Positions 52,430 to 62,439 of a stretch of 64,000 nucleotides of DNA are shown here, one piece after another. Origin of the DNA: Endozoicomonas sp965198415. Its GTDB lineage: Bacteria > Pseudomonadota > Gammaproteobacteria > Pseudomonadales > Endozoicomonadaceae. Below the pieces are notes generated by a model that saw only the letters and a list, made by a program, of their open reading frames with translations, ran no database searches and was not told the origin of the DNA. The stretch lies in NCBI GenBank assembly GCA_965198415.1, contig CBDAPN010000012.1:1-64000 (forward strand), read 5' to 3'. The stretch's first letter is position 1. The number at the start of each line of letters is the position of its first letter. The translations under genes were made by a program, and so were the position numbers.

Positions 52430-52473
52430 GATACAATAGCAAAGCGAGCCTGAACATTACCGGGTTTTTAAAA

Positions 52474-52497
52474 GGGCAGTCTCTCCTTGGACTGCCC
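52474..52497 (+). repeat. Dispersed stem-loop, copy B
   Basis: GGGCAGTC / GACTGCCC encloses TCTCCTTG. The same structure occurs at 18634-18658. In this position it may terminate the TRAP operon, but no T-tract follows. Confidence 0.6.
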
Positions 52498-52575
52498 AGC
52501 ACTTTCTGAGCAACGCTCTAAATAATAAAGCGAACAGTTTAAATCAAATAACTTACAGGGACTCCTTCCTCTGCA

Positions 52576-52950
52576 TCAGACCCACACGCAGGCGCCTGTT
52601 GCGTTACCCCTGAACGAACCTTCAGATAAAGCCTTTTTTTTGTATTTATTTTCAACCACTTTTTTACTCAAAGACTGCCTAAGAATTTTTATTTCGCAAC
52701 TGTCACTTATCGACTGGCTTGACAGCAGTAAAGCACCATGACTGAAAGAAACGTGATCAGACTGATTAGCAAAGTGTTTTGAAATTAAATAACCCTCAGT
52801 CATTTTTATTTTCCGAAGCGACTGGGTTCTGGTAAAACACCCGTAGCTGTAACCACTCCTTTCTAAAAGAGCGTGCTTAGATGTATCTTTTTCAGCAGCA
52901 GATAGATAGCCACTCGACCTTTGATCTGCTGGGGTTTGGGTTTTTAACAT
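52576..52950 (-). CDS. Hypothetical protein, unrecognised
   Basis: A 124-codon frame in an AT-rich region. The peptide is basic and serine/lysine-rich (for example SKKVVENKYKKKALSEG), with no signal peptide, membrane segment or known motif. The ribosome-binding site is weak (GGCAGC before the ATG at 52950), and a TTATAA-like promoter element lies about 20 bases upstream. It may be a recently acquired or orphan gene, or a chance frame. Confidence 0.35.
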   Translation of the reverse strand: MLKTQTPADQRSSGYLSAAEKDTSKHALLERSGYSYGCFTRTQSLRKIKMTEGYLISKHFANQSDHVSFSHGALLLSSQSISDSCEIKILRQSLSKKVVENKYKKKALSEGSFRGNATGACVWV

Positions 52951-53745
52951 TCTGCTGCCTGTTCTGTTTATAACAAAATTCTGATATTGATGCGGTATCT
53001 AAACTCATCTTGTACAGTCAATTAAAAACTAACGTATTAAATTCAATTAGCAAATGTATAACACACCAGTTAGTATTCCTAACAGATTCCCCCGCTGCCC
53101 TTTCTTCACGCAAACAATGAAGCTCAAAATAACACCCACTTTCCTATTCATAACGATCAACAAAAAAACCTTTAATTTGCTTAGCAAATAAATAAAGCGA
53201 ATTTTACGTTTAAAATACAGTGATCAATCATCACGCCTAACTGGGTTAAAAACTCACTCCCCTCCTCCCCATTCAGCCACTGACGTCTGCATGCCTTAAA
53301 AATGCGGAACGTAAGTTGCAATACCTGCCGCTTTGTTAGCCCGCCTGCTATCACGCGCCTGCTATCACGCGCCTGAGAACCCACCATTGCAAAGCAACAG
53401 CCGCTTAGGCTCGTAAAGTGGAAACCACCAAAGCTGAATGAATTGAGGCAGCAGCATTAACAACCCATAGCCTCCTAATTACAGCAACATTTTTATAGTA
53501 ATCAACAGGTTGAAAGGCTCACTTGAGAAAGTTAAACATGCATAAACAGTGCCATAAAACAAAAAATACAGCTTTGCCGCTATTAAACCGGGTCAGTTTA
53601 AGAAAAATAACCAAATTAAAATGATGCAAGCATAAAAAAACCGTCTAAAATTGATAAAATCAAAAAAATAATCATTGAATTCTCAATCAAAATATGAAAT
53701 TTGCCATTCTCATGTTATTAATTGATTAATGACCGGACCAATTGT
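52951..53745. other. AT-rich non-coding region upstream of sdaC
   Basis: About 800 bases with strongly AT-rich stretches (especially 53550-53720) and no supportable gene. A 68-codon minus-strand frame at 53181-53387 has no clear relatives. The direct repeat GCTATCACGCGCCT occurs twice in tandem at about 53346-53370. The end of this region should carry the sdaC promoter. Confidence 0.4.
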
Positions 53746-55008
53746 ATGTCACAAACTTTGAGTCAAAGCACTGATGTCTCATCGGGAGGATGGGAAAAAC
53801 GTGATACCGAATGGATGCTCACACTGTTTGGCACTGCCATCGGTGCCGGGGTACTTTTTCTGCCCATCAACGCTGGCCTTGGTGGAATCTGGCCCCTAAT
53901 TCTGATGACACTCATCATTGGCCCAATGACGTTTCTGGCCCACCGCGGCCTGAATCGGCTCTGCCTCTCCTCCACCAACCCCCAAGCCAACATCACCGAA
54001 ACAGTCACCGAACACTTTGGCGAGAATGCTGGCAGCCTGATCACATTTTGCTATTTCGCCTCCATTTTCCCGATTCTTTTGATCTATGGCATCGGCATTA
54101 CCAATACGATCAGTTCATTACTGGTGAACCAGCTGGAACTCGAAGCACCAAGCCGAGCCATATTGAGCCTTGTTTTGGTGCTGACGATGGTCAGCGTTAT
54201 GGTGGCGGGTCAAAAGATTGTATTAAAGGTGACCAACGCTATTGTCTACCCACTGATTATCGTGCTCTTTGGCACCTCGATTTACCTGATTCCACAATGG
54301 AACACAGCACAATTTGAAGCGACTGTTACCGTCGCTGATTTTTTCAAGACCGTCTTCCTGACCATTCCGGTGCTGGTCTTTTCCTTTAACCATTCACCGG
54401 CCATTTCCTCGTTTGCATCGGCCTATCGCCAGGAGCTGGGGGATCAGGCTGAACCTCACACCAGCAAAGCGCTGCTGCGAACCACACTGTTATTGGTGGG
54501 TTTCACCATGTTCTTTGTCTACAGCTGTGTTCTGGCGCTATCGCCTGCGGAGCTGTTGCAGGCCAAGGCCACTAACCTGCCCATCCTGTCAATCTTCGCT
54601 GAACGCACTGAGAACCAGATGTTTGCCTGGCTAGCTCAGATCGTTGCCATTGTTGCCATTGCTTCTTCTTTCTTTGGCCATTACATGGGCGCCCGTGAAG
54701 GCTTGCAAGGCATTATGGTTCAACGTGCCAAAGCCAGAGGACAGAGTGTCAATCTGAAAGCGATTGACCGGGGAATTATCGTTTTTATTACCCTTTCGGT
54801 CTGGCTGGTTGCTTATCTGAACGTCAGCGTCATGGGCATGATTGAGGCACTGGTTGCACCGGTGTTGGCGGTCATTCTGTTTATTTTACCGGTCTATGCC
54901 ACCCATAAAATCCCGGCCATGGCGCCATACCGCACAAAAGCCAATGTTTTTACTGTAGTGATGGGGCTGATTGCAATTACCGGGTTCATTACCTCACAGC
55001 TGATTTAA
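53746..55008 (+). CDS. sdaC: Serine transporter of the HAAAP family
   Basis: A 420-residue permease with about eleven membrane segments. The ATG at 53746 is preferred to a TTG eight codons upstream. The first membrane segment has the family motif FGTAIGAGVLFLPINAG, and later segments include FSFNHSPAISSFASAYR, typical of the SdaC/TdcC branch of hydroxy/aromatic amino-acid permeases. Proximity (152 bases) to L-serine deaminase on the same strand makes L-serine the most likely substrate, imported with protons. The operon would feed serine to pyruvate. Confidence 0.88.
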   Translation: MSQTLSQSTDVSSGGWEKRDTEWMLTLFGTAIGAGVLFLPINAGLGGIWPLILMTLIIGPMTFLAHRGLNRLCLSSTNPQANITETVTEHFGENAGSLITFCYFASIFPILLIYGIGITNTISSLLVNQLELEAPSRAILSLVLVLTMVSVMVAGQKIVLKVTNAIVYPLIIVLFGTSIYLIPQWNTAQFEATVTVADFFKTVFLTIPVLVFSFNHSPAISSFASAYRQELGDQAEPHTSKALLRTTLLLVGFTMFFVYSCVLALSPAELLQAKATNLPILSIFAERTENQMFAWLAQIVAIVAIASSFFGHYMGAREGLQGIMVQRAKARGQSVNLKAIDRGIIVFITLSVWLVAYLNVSVMGMIEALVAPVLAVILFILPVYATHKIPAMAPYRTKANVFTVVMGLIAITGFITSQLI

Positions 55009-55160
55009 CAAACACCATACAACACAGTGCTCAAGGGTGCTTTTTAAACGCTATCCGTTGCGAATAAATCACCCAAGCGCTGCAAGAACAGGCTGCCAAG
55101 GAAGCCGCCCGGCCACCATTAAACGGTTAATGCAACACTAATAACGAGTCAGAAAATACC

Positions 55161-56564
55161 ATGCTCAGTATCTTTGATATCTTCAAAACGGGCATTGGCC
55201 CCTCCAGTTCTCACACGGTTGGCCCAATGTGGGCAGGCCAGCGCTTTCTAGCCGAGCTTGGTGAAAAAGGGTTGCTCACCCGCATTGCCTCAGTGCGCGT
55301 TGGCCTCTACGGCTCTTTGGCACTCACTGGCATTGGCCACGGTACCGATAAAGCCACCCTGTTAGGTCTGGCAGGCTACCAGCCAGACACCATCGACCCC
55401 GATGAAGCAGAGCGGGTCTTTGCACAGATTAAATCCAACAAAACCCTGCCACTGGCCGGACAACACACCATTGAATTTGATTACCACCAGCACCTGATAT
55501 TCCATCACGGTGAAACCTTGCCAGAGCACCCCAACGGCATGCGGATTTTTGCTGCTGACGACAGCGGCGAGGTGATCTATTTCAAGTCTTATCTGTCCAT
55601 TGGCGGCGGCTTTGTGGTCTGCGCTGATGAGTACAATCAACCACAGGTTACTGAGCAAAACAGCTGCAACCTCCCCTACCCGTTTCAATCTGCTCAAGAG
55701 CTGCTGCGGCTGTGTAAAGCGCACGACTTAACCATTGCACAACTGGCCATAGAAAATGAAGTGGCTCGCCACCTAGGCGACAGGGAGCAGGTTAATAACA
55801 AGATTGACGCCATCTGGGCAGTAATGAGCGCCTGTATTGAGCGAGGACTGCAACAAGAAGGCACCCTGCCCGTCAGCGGACTCAAGCGCCGGGCTGCCGA
55901 TCTCAATAAAGCTCTGGCCAACCAATCCACGTTAATGGATCACTTCGCCATAATGGACTGGATAACCCTGTTTGCCATGGCTGTTAACGAAGAAAACGCC
56001 TGCGGTGGCCGGGTGGTAACGGCCCCCACCAACGGTGCGGCGGGTGTGATTCCTGCCACTTTGGCCTACTACACCCGGTTTGTCTCCTGCAACAACCGCC
56101 AAGGAATTCGCGACTTTATCGCCACTGCCGCCGCCATCGGCTCACTGATCAAAATGAACGCCTCCATCTCCGGTGCCGAAGCAGGTTGTCAGGCTGAAGT
56201 TGGCTCCGCCTGCTCAATGGCCGCTGCTGCCCTCGCCGCCGTTCAGGGCGCCTCCATAGAGCAAGTGGAAAATGCCGCAGAGATCGGCATGGAGCACCAT
56301 CTAGGCATGACCTGCGACCCCATTGCCGGGTTAGTGCAAATTCCCTGCATTGAGCGCAACGGGATGGCGGCCATCAAAGCCATCAATGCGGCGCGTCTGG
56401 CACTACGGGGAGACGGCAGCCACGCCGTTTCACTCGATAGCTGCATTGAAACCATGTACCGCACCGGTCTCGACTTACAGGCCAAATACCGGGAAACCTC
56501 CCTCGGCGGGCTGGCCATTCATGCGAAGGCTCAGCCGATTAAACTGGTCGATGCCGCCCCCTAA
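55161..56564 (+). CDS. sdaA: L-serine ammonia-lyase (iron-sulfur type)
   Basis: A 467-residue single-chain enzyme that converts L-serine to pyruvate and ammonia with a [4Fe-4S] cluster. The N-terminal beta-domain starts MLSIFDIFKTGIGPSSSHTVGPM. The catalytic alpha-domain includes RVVTAPTNGAAGVIPA, the cysteines in GCQAEVGSACSMAAAA and the cluster segment MTCDPIAGLVQIPCIERN. Full length relative to E. coli SdaA/SdaB (454-455). It probably forms a serine-catabolic unit with the transporter upstream. Confidence 0.96.
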   Translation: MLSIFDIFKTGIGPSSSHTVGPMWAGQRFLAELGEKGLLTRIASVRVGLYGSLALTGIGHGTDKATLLGLAGYQPDTIDPDEAERVFAQIKSNKTLPLAGQHTIEFDYHQHLIFHHGETLPEHPNGMRIFAADDSGEVIYFKSYLSIGGGFVVCADEYNQPQVTEQNSCNLPYPFQSAQELLRLCKAHDLTIAQLAIENEVARHLGDREQVNNKIDAIWAVMSACIERGLQQEGTLPVSGLKRRAADLNKALANQSTLMDHFAIMDWITLFAMAVNEENACGGRVVTAPTNGAAGVIPATLAYYTRFVSCNNRQGIRDFIATAAAIGSLIKMNASISGAEAGCQAEVGSACSMAAAALAAVQGASIEQVENAAEIGMEHHLGMTCDPIAGLVQIPCIERNGMAAIKAINAARLALRGDGSHAVSLDSCIETMYRTGLDLQAKYRETSLGGLAIHAKAQPIKLVDAAP

Positions 56565-56625
56565 TGAAGTACCCATAAGCCCAGCCCACCGGTCAGCCCA
56601 ACAAAATAAGCATCGTATTAATTAA

Positions 56626-56653
56626 AAAGGCGAAGCCCACAGACTTCGCCTTT
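56626..56653. terminator. Bidirectional terminator between sdaA and htpG
   Basis: AAAGGCGAAG / CTTCGCCTTT is a 10-bp perfect stem with an 8-base loop, located between the convergent sdaA and htpG stops. The A-run on one side and T-run on the other fit termination in both directions. Confidence 0.85.
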
Positions 56654-56689
56654 GAGGTGTACCTGAACAGGTAACAAAGGAGGGAGTAC

Positions 56690-58603
56690 TTAAACCGCCA
56701 TTTCCAACAACAGCTTGTTGAGCCGCTGCACATAAGTCGCCGGATCGTCCAGTTGTCCGCCTGCGGCCAGGTTGGCCTGATCAAACACGACCCGGGTCAG
56801 ATCCGCAAAACGGTCTTCATCGACCTCGTGATCCAGACGGTTGACCAGAGGGTGGCTGGGGTTGATTTCAAAGATCGGCTTCGACTCCGGCATGCTCTGA
56901 CCCGCCGCTTCCATCATACGACGCATCTGCAAGCCCATATCGTTCTGCCCCATGACCAGACACGCGGGAGAGTCGGTCAGACGGTGGGTTACGCGGACAT
57001 CTTCAACATCGCCAGTCAAAACATCTTTGATGCGTTTTACCAGATCCTCGTTCTCTTTCGCTGCGTCTTCCTGAGCTTTTTTCTCTTCTTCAGAGTCCAG
57101 CTTGCCAAGGTCAAGGTCGCCACGGCCAATATCCACAAACGATTTACCGTCAAACTCAAACAGGTTAGACATCAGCCACTCATCCACCCGATCCGAGAGC
57201 AGCAGAACTTCCAGGCCTTTTTTACGGAACACTTCCAGATGGGGGCTGCTGGCAGCGGCTTTTGGGGTTTCAGCACTGATGTAGTAAATTTTGTCCTGCC
57301 CTTCCTGCATCCGTGATACATAGCCTTCAAGGGACTGATCTTGATCGGCTCCTTTGCTCTCGGTGCTGGTGAAACGCAACAATTTGGCAATGCGCTCGCG
57401 ATTGGCATAATCTTCCGCCGGTCCTTCTTTGAGAACCTGACCGAACTCCGCCCAAAACTTGCTGTACTCTTGCGGTTCTTTTTTGGCCAGCTTTTCCAGC
57501 ATGTCCAGCGCGCGCTTGGTCAGTGCGGTTTTCATGCTGTCTACCGCCGGGTCTTTTTGCAGAATTTCACGGGAGACGTTCAAAGAGAGGTTGTTGGAGT
57601 CCACCACCCCTTTGATAAAGCGCAGGTACATGGGCAGGAACTCTTCCGCCTGATCCATGATGAACACCCGTTGCACGTACAGCTTCAGGCCTTTTTGCAT
57701 GTCCCGGTTGTAGAGGTCAAAGGGCGCTTTAGCCGGAATGAACAGCAGGCTGTTGTACTCTAACTTGCCCTCTACCCGGTTATGGCTCCACTTCAGCGGA
57801 TCGGTGTGGTCGTGGCTGATGTGTTTATAAAACTCTTTGTACTCATCATCGGTGATCTCGCTGCGAGAGCGGGTCCAAAGGGCTTTGGCGGTGTTAACGG
57901 TTTCCCATTCGGGCGCTTGGTCGCTGGCCTCTTTTTCTTCGTCTGCTTCTGTGGCCATCGCTTCCTTACGCATCAGAATGGGTATGGAGATATGGTCTGA
58001 GTATTTGCGGATGATGTTACGCAGGCGCCAACCGTCGGCAAACTCTTCCGCTTCCGGCTTCAGGTGCAAAATGATAGCGGTGCCACGTTTCTCTTTTTCA
58101 ATGGCCTCAACGGTGAATTCACCGGAGCCGTCAGACACCCAACGCACGCCCTGAGTAGTATCAGCTTTGCAGGTTTCAACGGTGACTTTGTCAGCCACGA
58201 TAAAGGCGGAATAGAAACCGACACCAAACTGGCCAATCAGTTGCGTGTCTTTTTTCTGGTCACCGGTGAGGTTTTGCAGGAAGTCTGCCGTACCGGATTT
58301 GGCGATGGTGCCTAAATGGGTAATGACATCTTCCCGATTCATTCCAATACCGTTGTCTTCGATAGTGACGGTTTTGGCCTCGGCGTCAAAATCGACCCGA
58401 ATTTCAAGTTGCGGGTCTTTTGCCAGTAAAGCACTGTTGTGCAGCGCTTCGTAACGGAGTTTGTCCACGGCATCCGACGCGTTGGAAATCAGCTCTCGTA
58501 AAAAGATTTCCCGATTGGAGTAGAGGGAGTGGATCATCAGGTGCAGCAGCTGCTTTACCTCAGTCTGAAAACCCAGCGTCTCTTTTTTTGTCTCGACTGT
58601 CAT
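56690..58603 (-). CDS. htpG: Hsp90 chaperone HtpG
   Basis: A 637-residue bacterial Hsp90. The N-terminal GHKL ATPase domain begins TLGFQTEVKQLLHLMIHSLY and has ELISNASDAVDKLR, DNGIGM and GQFGVGFYSAF. The middle domain contains FDLYNRDMQKGLKLYVQRVF and VDSNNLSLNVSREILQ, and the C-terminal dimerisation domain ends NKLLLEM. Length is close to E. coli HtpG (624). A good sigma-32 promoter lies upstream, so heat-shock induction is expected. Confidence 0.98.
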   Translation of the reverse strand: MTVETKKETLGFQTEVKQLLHLMIHSLYSNREIFLRELISNASDAVDKLRYEALHNSALLAKDPQLEIRVDFDAEAKTVTIEDNGIGMNREDVITHLGTIAKSGTADFLQNLTGDQKKDTQLIGQFGVGFYSAFIVADKVTVETCKADTTQGVRWVSDGSGEFTVEAIEKEKRGTAIILHLKPEAEEFADGWRLRNIIRKYSDHISIPILMRKEAMATEADEEKEASDQAPEWETVNTAKALWTRSRSEITDDEYKEFYKHISHDHTDPLKWSHNRVEGKLEYNSLLFIPAKAPFDLYNRDMQKGLKLYVQRVFIMDQAEEFLPMYLRFIKGVVDSNNLSLNVSREILQKDPAVDSMKTALTKRALDMLEKLAKKEPQEYSKFWAEFGQVLKEGPAEDYANRERIAKLLRFTSTESKGADQDQSLEGYVSRMQEGQDKIYYISAETPKAAASSPHLEVFRKKGLEVLLLSDRVDEWLMSNLFEFDGKSFVDIGRGDLDLGKLDSEEEKKAQEDAAKENEDLVKRIKDVLTGDVEDVRVTHRLTDSPACLVMGQNDMGLQMRRMMEAAGQSMPESKPIFEINPSHPLVNRLDHEVDEDRFADLTRVVFDQANLAAGGQLDDPATYVQRLNKLLLEMAV

Positions 58604-58668
58604 TGGAACCTCAACTTCTATCTAGCAAACGTTCTATTTATCACACAGAGTCTGTTGATAGTCAGGAG

Positions 58669-58694
58669 ATATGGGCGGCAATCGAGATTTCAAG
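58669..58694 (-). promoter_or_regulatory. Sigma-32 (heat-shock) promoter of htpG
   Basis: On the minus strand CTTGAAA (58694-58688) and GCCCATAT (58676-58669) are separated by 11 bases. This matches the RpoH consensus CTTGAAA-N11-16-CCCCATNT except for one base. It lies about 65 bases upstream of the htpG ATG. Confidence 0.8.
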
Positions 58695-58757
58695 GCTTTT
58701 TAAAAATTACCCGAAAAACAACACATTTTCTGCAGCTTTTTCTGCCCCAACAACGGC

Positions 58758-59468
58758 TCAGCTATTGGGCAAATTATACTCACAAAGCACCTCCAGCACC
58801 CTTGAATGAAACTCCCTGCTGTAGAGGATGACCACAACCAACATGGCGACCAGCATCATGATCTTCGGCCCGATAAACCAACTTAATGTGGCCACAGCAA
58901 AATAATAGCCGCGCAAGCCATAGTTAAAATGGGTGGCGGCCAGGGTCATAATAAAACCACACGCCTGTGCATAGCGCTGCTGTTTTACCCGATCATCTTT
59001 TACCTCACCGGCCAAAGGCGCACTGCCCATGACCACACAGGCGGAATTATAGAGCCGCAAGCTCCAGGTAAACTCAAAAAATGAATAGATGAAAATAACC
59101 ACCATAACCAGCATTTTCAGCTCACACAGCTCCCGGGTATTGTGGTTAACAAAAGGAATCGTCGCCAGCACATCAATGGCCTGCTCCGAGGCAGCGATGG
59201 CCGCAATCAAGCCGGCCATCACGAAAATGGAAGTGGAGGCAAAAAAACTCACGCTCGCGCGCAGGTTGCTTAACAAGCTGGCATCGGCCACTCGATTTTC
59301 CCGCTCCAGAATACGCATCATCCAGATGCTATGACACCGACCCAATGCACTTGAGAGGCAAACCGTACTGTTGGCCTTATAACTGGCATAAAGGGTGTAA
59401 CTGATCCAGCTCACCAACAAAAACCCCAACGCCAAGTAATCCAATGGGCTACCCGCACTTTGCAACAT
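58758..59468 (-). CDS. DUF599-family membrane protein
   Basis: A 236-residue protein with four to five hydrophobic segments. The pattern LVSWISYTLYASYKA near the start and the FFEFTWSLRLYNSACVVMG segment are typical of DUF599 proteins found in proteobacteria. The function is unknown. It is upstream of htpG on the same strand, but the sigma-32 promoter in the gap argues for separate expression. Confidence 0.85.
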   Translation of the reverse strand: MLQSAGSPLDYLALGFLLVSWISYTLYASYKANSTVCLSSALGRCHSIWMMRILERENRVADASLLSNLRASVSFFASTSIFVMAGLIAAIAASEQAIDVLATIPFVNHNTRELCELKMLVMVVIFIYSFFEFTWSLRLYNSACVVMGSAPLAGEVKDDRVKQQRYAQACGFIMTLAATHFNYGLRGYYFAVATLSWFIGPKIMMLVAMLVVVILYSREFHSRVLEVLCEYNLPNS

Positions 59469-59835
59469 ACTGACTCACCCTTTATTCGAATAGCCCATAA
59501 ATTAACTCAACTCTACCCCAAGGCATGTAACAACCCCTACCCGCCCACTGATGCATGAATCAAACCGCAGAGGCTTGGCAAAAACCGTACTCTGCAAAAC
59601 GACGCGGCATTGCACCAACCACGCAGTTGTCATTTTTACAGTGCGTCGTAGGAGGGATAACGTTAAAAACTTCGGCAAGCGCAACGAAAGAAATTAAGCC
59701 GCTTTCAACGGCCACTCTATTGATGCACAATGACAAGCCAATTTCTGTGGCTTTTCACTATAGCCCAGCGATTTAATGTAGCCTGTAATACGCTTTGGGA
59801 ACAAAATCATGCCTTAGAGCGCACACGGAGAATCA
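59469..59835. other. Intergenic region, no gene seen
   Basis: These 367 bases between divergent genes hold several overlapping short frames on both strands, none with a ribosome-binding site or recognisable product. Promoters for the DUF599 gene (minus) and the 59836 gene (plus) should lie at its ends. Confidence 0.4.
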
Positions 59836-60237
59836 ATGACACAAACGCAGTATTTTTGGGGTTGGGTTATCTATCTTTTTGGTGCCGCTGGCTGTCAACT
59901 CAGCCTGTGGCTGCTGATTCGCCACTGCCGACCTCGAATTAAACGCCCCATCATGATGTTTTTTGCCGTTCTGTTGTTTTTACCCGGCATCATTTTGCCA
60001 GGTCAGGCTTTTTGGGGGCCGGCTTTTTTGAACAGTATTTATGACGGGCTCAGCGACGGAGTTGACAGCATGTGGCGCAGCGGCCAGGCGGTAGTCATCT
60101 GTGCCACCGTGGCCTTTATCGCGGGGCTCTTAATGCCGGTCGGCAAAACCAGCGACCAAAAGCCAGCAGCGCCACGGCAAGGAAAACCCAAGACTCGGCG
60201 GCAAGAACCCTCTTATCAGGAAGGTACCCCAAAGTAG
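59836..60237 (+). CDS. Small hypothetical membrane protein
   Basis: A 133-residue protein with an ATG preceded by GGAG. Three hydrophobic segments are visible (residues 8-27, 38-56 and 82-100) and the last 30 residues are a basic, proline/glutamine-rich cytoplasmic-type tail. It belongs to no family I can name with confidence. It is followed by yafJ after ~200 bases on the same strand. Confidence 0.7.
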   Translation: MTQTQYFWGWVIYLFGAAGCQLSLWLLIRHCRPRIKRPIMMFFAVLLFLPGIILPGQAFWGPAFLNSIYDGLSDGVDSMWRSGQAVVICATVAFIAGLLMPVGKTSDQKPAAPRQGKPKTRRQEPSYQEGTPK

Positions 60238-60434
60238 TTAGCGCAACACCCTCGGTGACAACGAACGTTAAGCAAGCACTGCTAGTACGACTCTGTTGTA
60301 TCGTCAGGGTGCTGCTGTCGGTCTAAGTACATAGCCTATTGCTACCGACTTTCTCATCACGCACCGGCCTATTCCTGCGACAACCTCCCGGTGCGGCACA
60401 TTTTTTAGCGACCAGAGTAACGACGTTTAATATT

Positions 60435-61208
60435 ATGTGTGAACTTCTAGGAATGAGCGCCAACACCCCCACAGACATCTCTTTCAGTTTCTGTGGCCTG
60501 ATGCAACGCGGTGGCAACACCGGCCCTCACAGCGACGGTTGGGGCATCGTCTTATACGACGGTAAAGGGATAAGAGAGTTTCGTGATCCCAAGCCCAGCT
60601 CTGAGTCTGAAGTGGCTTCACTCATTTGCAACTACCCCATTAAGAGCCACATTGTCGTGGGCCATATACGCCAGGCCAACGCCGGGCGAACCGCTCTGGA
60701 AAATACCCACCCATTTACCCGGGAGCTGTGGGGAAAGTATTGGACGTTTGCCCATAACGGTCAGTTAAAAGGGGTGAAAAAATTACCACTGCAGCACTAC
60801 TTGCCCGTCGGCACCACCGACAGTGAACATGCCTTTTGCTGGATAATGGGTCATCTACGAGAGCGCTTTCCAAAGCCTCCAAGACGTGCGACTACACTGC
60901 AACGGTTTATCGAAAAACTCTGTCATCAACTGCATGAACTGGGTGTTTTCAACATGCTGCTTACCGACTCACGCCACCTGTTCTGCTACTGCACCACCAA
61001 GCTGCACTGGATCACCCGTCGAGCGCCGTTTAATCAGGCCAGCCTGAAAGACGCCGATTTTACCGTGGACTTTGCCAGAGAAACATCGTCAAAAGACATC
61101 GTCACCGTGGTGGCCACAGACCCACTGACCATTGATGAAGTGTGGCATCCGGTCAAGACCGGCGAATTGGTGGTGTTTGATCGCGGCGAGCATTACGAAC
61201 ATGAATAA
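60435..61208 (+). CDS. yafJ: Class II glutamine amidotransferase YafJ
   Basis: A 257-residue protein. The ATG at 60435 is chosen because it makes Cys2 the N-terminal nucleophile (MCELLGMSANTPTDISFSF), required in Ntn-type amidotransferases; an upstream in-frame extension would bury it. Further family motifs are LMQRGGNTGPHSDGWGI and HIRQANAGRTALENTHPF. Length equals E. coli YafJ (255). It is a stand-alone glutaminase domain of unknown physiological partner. Its stop is 14 bases from the convergent pspF stop. Confidence 0.93.
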   Translation: MCELLGMSANTPTDISFSFCGLMQRGGNTGPHSDGWGIVLYDGKGIREFRDPKPSSESEVASLICNYPIKSHIVVGHIRQANAGRTALENTHPFTRELWGKYWTFAHNGQLKGVKKLPLQHYLPVGTTDSEHAFCWIMGHLRERFPKPPRRATTLQRFIEKLCHQLHELGVFNMLLTDSRHLFCYCTTKLHWITRRAPFNQASLKDADFTVDFARETSSKDIVTVVATDPLTIDEVWHPVKTGELVVFDRGEHYEHE

Positions 61209-61222
61209 GCCACAAAGGCAGC

Positions 61223-62290
61223 CTATTCCCGAATAAGCTGCTGATCATTTTTCTTTGCTGCCTTGCCCTGCTTGCGCAGCAGTGCCCGAAGCTGGTCATA
61301 GCTTAACCCGAGTTTGCCGGCCGCTTTTTTCTGATGGTGCTGACTGAGCGTCATGGCCTGTTGCACCATTCGTTGTTCAATATCTGCCTGAATGCCTTTC
61401 AGGTCGACACTTGCCCCAGCCGCCATCGCATCCAGGCGAGTCTCAATGAGCCCTTTTTGTACCGGCCCCGGCTCTTGCTCATTGGCCGTCGTCCCAAGCG
61501 CCGACAACCAGGGCGACTTAAACGGATCCAGAATCAGAGTTTCCACCACCGCCCCACCGTGGCAGACACTTCGCTCCACGGCGTTTTTCAGTTCCCGAAT
61601 GTTGCCGGGCCAATGGTAATTGAGTAATGCCTCAATGGCTGAATCGGAGAAACCGGCAAACATTCCGTCATCGTCCTCATCATTCGCCAACTCCCGAGCC
61701 ATGGCGAACGCAAAATGGTTTGCCAATTGTAAAATATCCTCCCGGCGCGCCCTTAGCGGTGGAATGGCAATGACATCAAAAGCCAGACGATCCAAAAGAT
61801 CTTTGCGGAACTTGCCTTGGGCAGCCAAGCTGGGCAGGTTGTCGTTGGTGGCGGCAACCACCCGCACATCGACGGTTATAACCCGGGAGCTACCCACCCG
61901 ATAAAACTCACCGTACTCCGTCACTCGCAGTAATTTTTCCTGCAATCGCGGCCCCATGGTGCCAAGCTCATCCAAAAATAGAGTGCCACCGTCGGCTGCT
62001 TCAAACAGCCCGGTACGCGCCTGACGAGCACCGGTAAAAGAGCCCGCCTCATGGCCAAACAGCTCAGAGTCCAGTAGCTCATCGTTAAATGCCGCACAGT
62101 TGAGCTTAACCAGACGCTGCTGCCACCTCGGTGAGAGGTAATGTAAACGACTGGCGATCTCTTCTTTTCCCGTTCCCCGCTCGCCAATGACCAGCACCGG
62201 CCGTTGGTGACGGGCGCATAAAGAAACAGACTCCATCATTTCGAGAAAAGCGGAGGATGAGCCGATCAAACCTTTCCTTTGGTTATTCAT
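61223..62290 (-). CDS. pspF: Sigma-54 activator PspF
   Basis: A 355-residue enhancer-binding protein without an N-terminal receiver domain, as usual for PspF. The AAA+ domain has Walker A GERGTGKE (36-43) and Walker B LFLDELG (104-110). The sigma-54 contact loop reads GSFTGA (83-88) instead of the usual GAFTGA. The C-terminal Fis-type helix-turn-helix is KLGLSYDQLRALLRKQG. It is transcribed divergently from the psp operon, as in E. coli, and should be held inactive by PspA until envelope stress. Confidence 0.93.
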   Translation of the reverse strand: MNNQRKGLIGSSSAFLEMMESVSLCARHQRPVLVIGERGTGKEEIASRLHYLSPRWQQRLVKLNCAAFNDELLDSELFGHEAGSFTGARQARTGLFEAADGGTLFLDELGTMGPRLQEKLLRVTEYGEFYRVGSSRVITVDVRVVAATNDNLPSLAAQGKFRKDLLDRLAFDVIAIPPLRARREDILQLANHFAFAMARELANDEDDDGMFAGFSDSAIEALLNYHWPGNIRELKNAVERSVCHGGAVVETLILDPFKSPWLSALGTTANEQEPGPVQKGLIETRLDAMAAGASVDLKGIQADIEQRMVQQAMTLSQHHQKKAAGKLGLSYDQLRALLRKQGKAAKKNDQQLIRE

Positions 62291-62439
62291 TACGGTGATT
62301 TTTCGTGTTGGTTTTTTTTGCTAATTATTGGTTTATCACACCATAAGCTGGTTTAAAAAACCATTCATATCATTAAGAAAAACTGCGCGACATTATGATA
62401 AATATTTAATAAACAATACGTTACTGTCGTTTTTCCATC

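Noticed and set aside
53181..53387. 68-codon frame considered as a transposase fragment
   Set aside because: The resemblance to IS256-type C-termini (RRQWLNGEEG) is too weak to support a call.
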